This document shows positions 63,528 to 64,000 of a stretch of 64,000 nucleotides of DNA, piece by piece. The translations under genes were made by a program, and so were the position numbers. Position 1 is the stretch's first letter, and each line of letters begins with the position of its first letter. Origin of the DNA: CANLBN01 sp050633525 (lineage in GTDB: Bacteria; Pseudomonadota; Gammaproteobacteria; Pseudomonadales; Cellvibrionaceae); contig JBOEGR010000033.1 in the NCBI GenBank assembly GCA_050633525.1, forward strand, positions 1-64,000, in the 5' to 3' direction. The notes under the pieces are model-generated. The model ran no database searches. It worked only from the letters and a program-made list of their open reading frames with translations, and was not told the DNA's origin.

Positions 63528-64000
63528 ATGCATCAATACACTATCGCTCAACTGAGCCAACATTTGCGAGACAAAACATTTTCGAGTGTTGAATTGACCC
63601 AACACTACCTCGACCGCATTCAGCGCTTAGATACACAATACAATAGCTTCATCAGTGCTTGCTCTGAACAAGCATTGACGGAAGCCGCTGCAGCAGATGA
63701 ACTCTTATCAAAAGGCGTGAACACACACCCTTTGTGCGGTATTCCTATTGCTCACAAAGACCTATTTTGCACAAAAGGCCTTAAAACCAGCTGTGGTTCA
63801 AAAATGCTTGACAACTTTGTGCCGTCCTACAATGCAACGATTGTAGAAAACTGCCTCAATGCAGGCGCGGTAACACTGGGCAAAACCAATATGGATGAAT
63901 TCGCCATGGGTTCATCGAATGAAAATAGTTTTTATGGCCCCGTCAAAAACCCTTGGAACCCCGATTGTGTTCCCGGTGGCTCATCAGGTGGCTCAGCGGC
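63528..64000 (+). CDS. gatA: Asp/Glu-tRNA amidotransferase subunit A (partial)
   Basis: The open frame starting at the ATG at 63528 runs off the end of the window; 157 residues are visible out of about 485. It is an amidase-signature enzyme, the glutaminase of GatCAB. The catalytic lysine K77 (IPIAHKDLFC) and the beginning of the Gly/Ser-rich signature (PGGSSGGSAA) are visible. Earlier GatA hallmarks such as GKTNMDEFAMGSS are intact. Confidence 0.95.
   Translation, partial: MHQYTIAQLSQHLRDKTFSSVELTQHYLDRIQRLDTQYNSFISACSEQALTEAAAADELLSKGVNTHPLCGIPIAHKDLFCTKGLKTSCGSKMLDNFVPSYNATIVENCLNAGAVTLGKTNMDEFAMGSSNENSFYGPVKNPWNPDCVPGGSSGGSA

Noticed and set aside
1..64000. CRISPR arrays, tRNA/rRNA genes, transposases, phage genes
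   Set aside because: No regularly spaced direct repeats, cloverleaf-like or rRNA sequences, and no transposase or integrase motifs were seen in the coding frames.

Overview
The window is a protein-coding, mid-AT-rich chromosomal segment of a Gram-negative gammaproteobacterium. It carries an outer-membrane/LPS transport set (bamD, lptC-lptA-lptB, kdsD, kdsC, mlaC, yhdP), a type IV pilus set (pilS-pilR, fimT, fimU-pilV-pilW-pilX-pilY1-pilY2-pilE), mreBCD, the rpoN-ptsN-rapZ-npr block and gatCA. As far as I recall the PAO1 gene order, the backbone follows Pseudomonas aeruginosa: clpB-pgeF-rluD-bamD, pilS-pilR-fimT, minor pilins, ispH-fkpB-lspA-ileS-ribF, murJ, rpsT. This suggests a Pseudomonadales or Cellvibrionales-like, probably marine, relative. 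I see no tRNA, rRNA, CRISPR array, insertion sequence or prophage.

Layout. 1-7.4 kb: clpB behind a recognisable RpoH-type heat-shock promoter, then pgeF, rluD, bamD and nadE. 7.5-18.4 kb: the pilSR two-component system, the competence-type minor pilin fimT, and on the opposite strand the seven-gene fimU-to-pilE operon. 18.5-24.5 kb: the housekeeping operon ribF-ileS-lspA-fkpB-ispH. 24.7-28.4 kb: an accessory operon of a membrane fatty-acid desaturase, a dedicated acyl carrier protein, a ketosynthase and a patatin-like hydrolase, bordered by two striking inverted repeats. It is the best candidate for an undescribed pathway. 28.6-31.3 kb: mscS and murJ. 31.4-36.3 kb: a four-gene operon that can both make and recycle the compatible solute glucosylglycerate (glycerate kinase, phosphatase, glucosyl-3-phosphoglycerate synthase, GH13_18 phosphorylase).

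36.4-45.1 kb: a small unknown protein, rpsT with promoter and terminator, a ypjD-like membrane protein, a DUF1631-PilZ pair behind a near-consensus CRP/Vfr site, a CorC-type CBS protein, and several small genes (DUF1289, two Nudix hydrolases, DUF3135, a YqfO-like protein). 45.1-56.1 kb: mlaC, then yrbG-kdsD-kdsC-lptC-lptA-lptB-rpoN-ptsN-rapZ-npr-mgtE-yjgA. The ribosome-hibernation gene hpf, usual between rpoN and ptsN, is missing and a long palindrome lies there. 56.1-62.8 kb: yhdP, mreD, mreC and mreB on the minus strand, with a 127-bp imperfect palindrome starting right after the mreB stop. 63.2-64 kb: gatC and the start of gatA, cut by the window edge.

Functional links. RpoN (50.7 kb) is the sigma factor that PilR works with. 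PilZ/DUF1631, the CRP-like site and the pilus genes point to second-messenger control of surface behaviour. The Lpt/Kds/Mla/YhdP/BamD/MurJ/Mre genes together serve envelope assembly.
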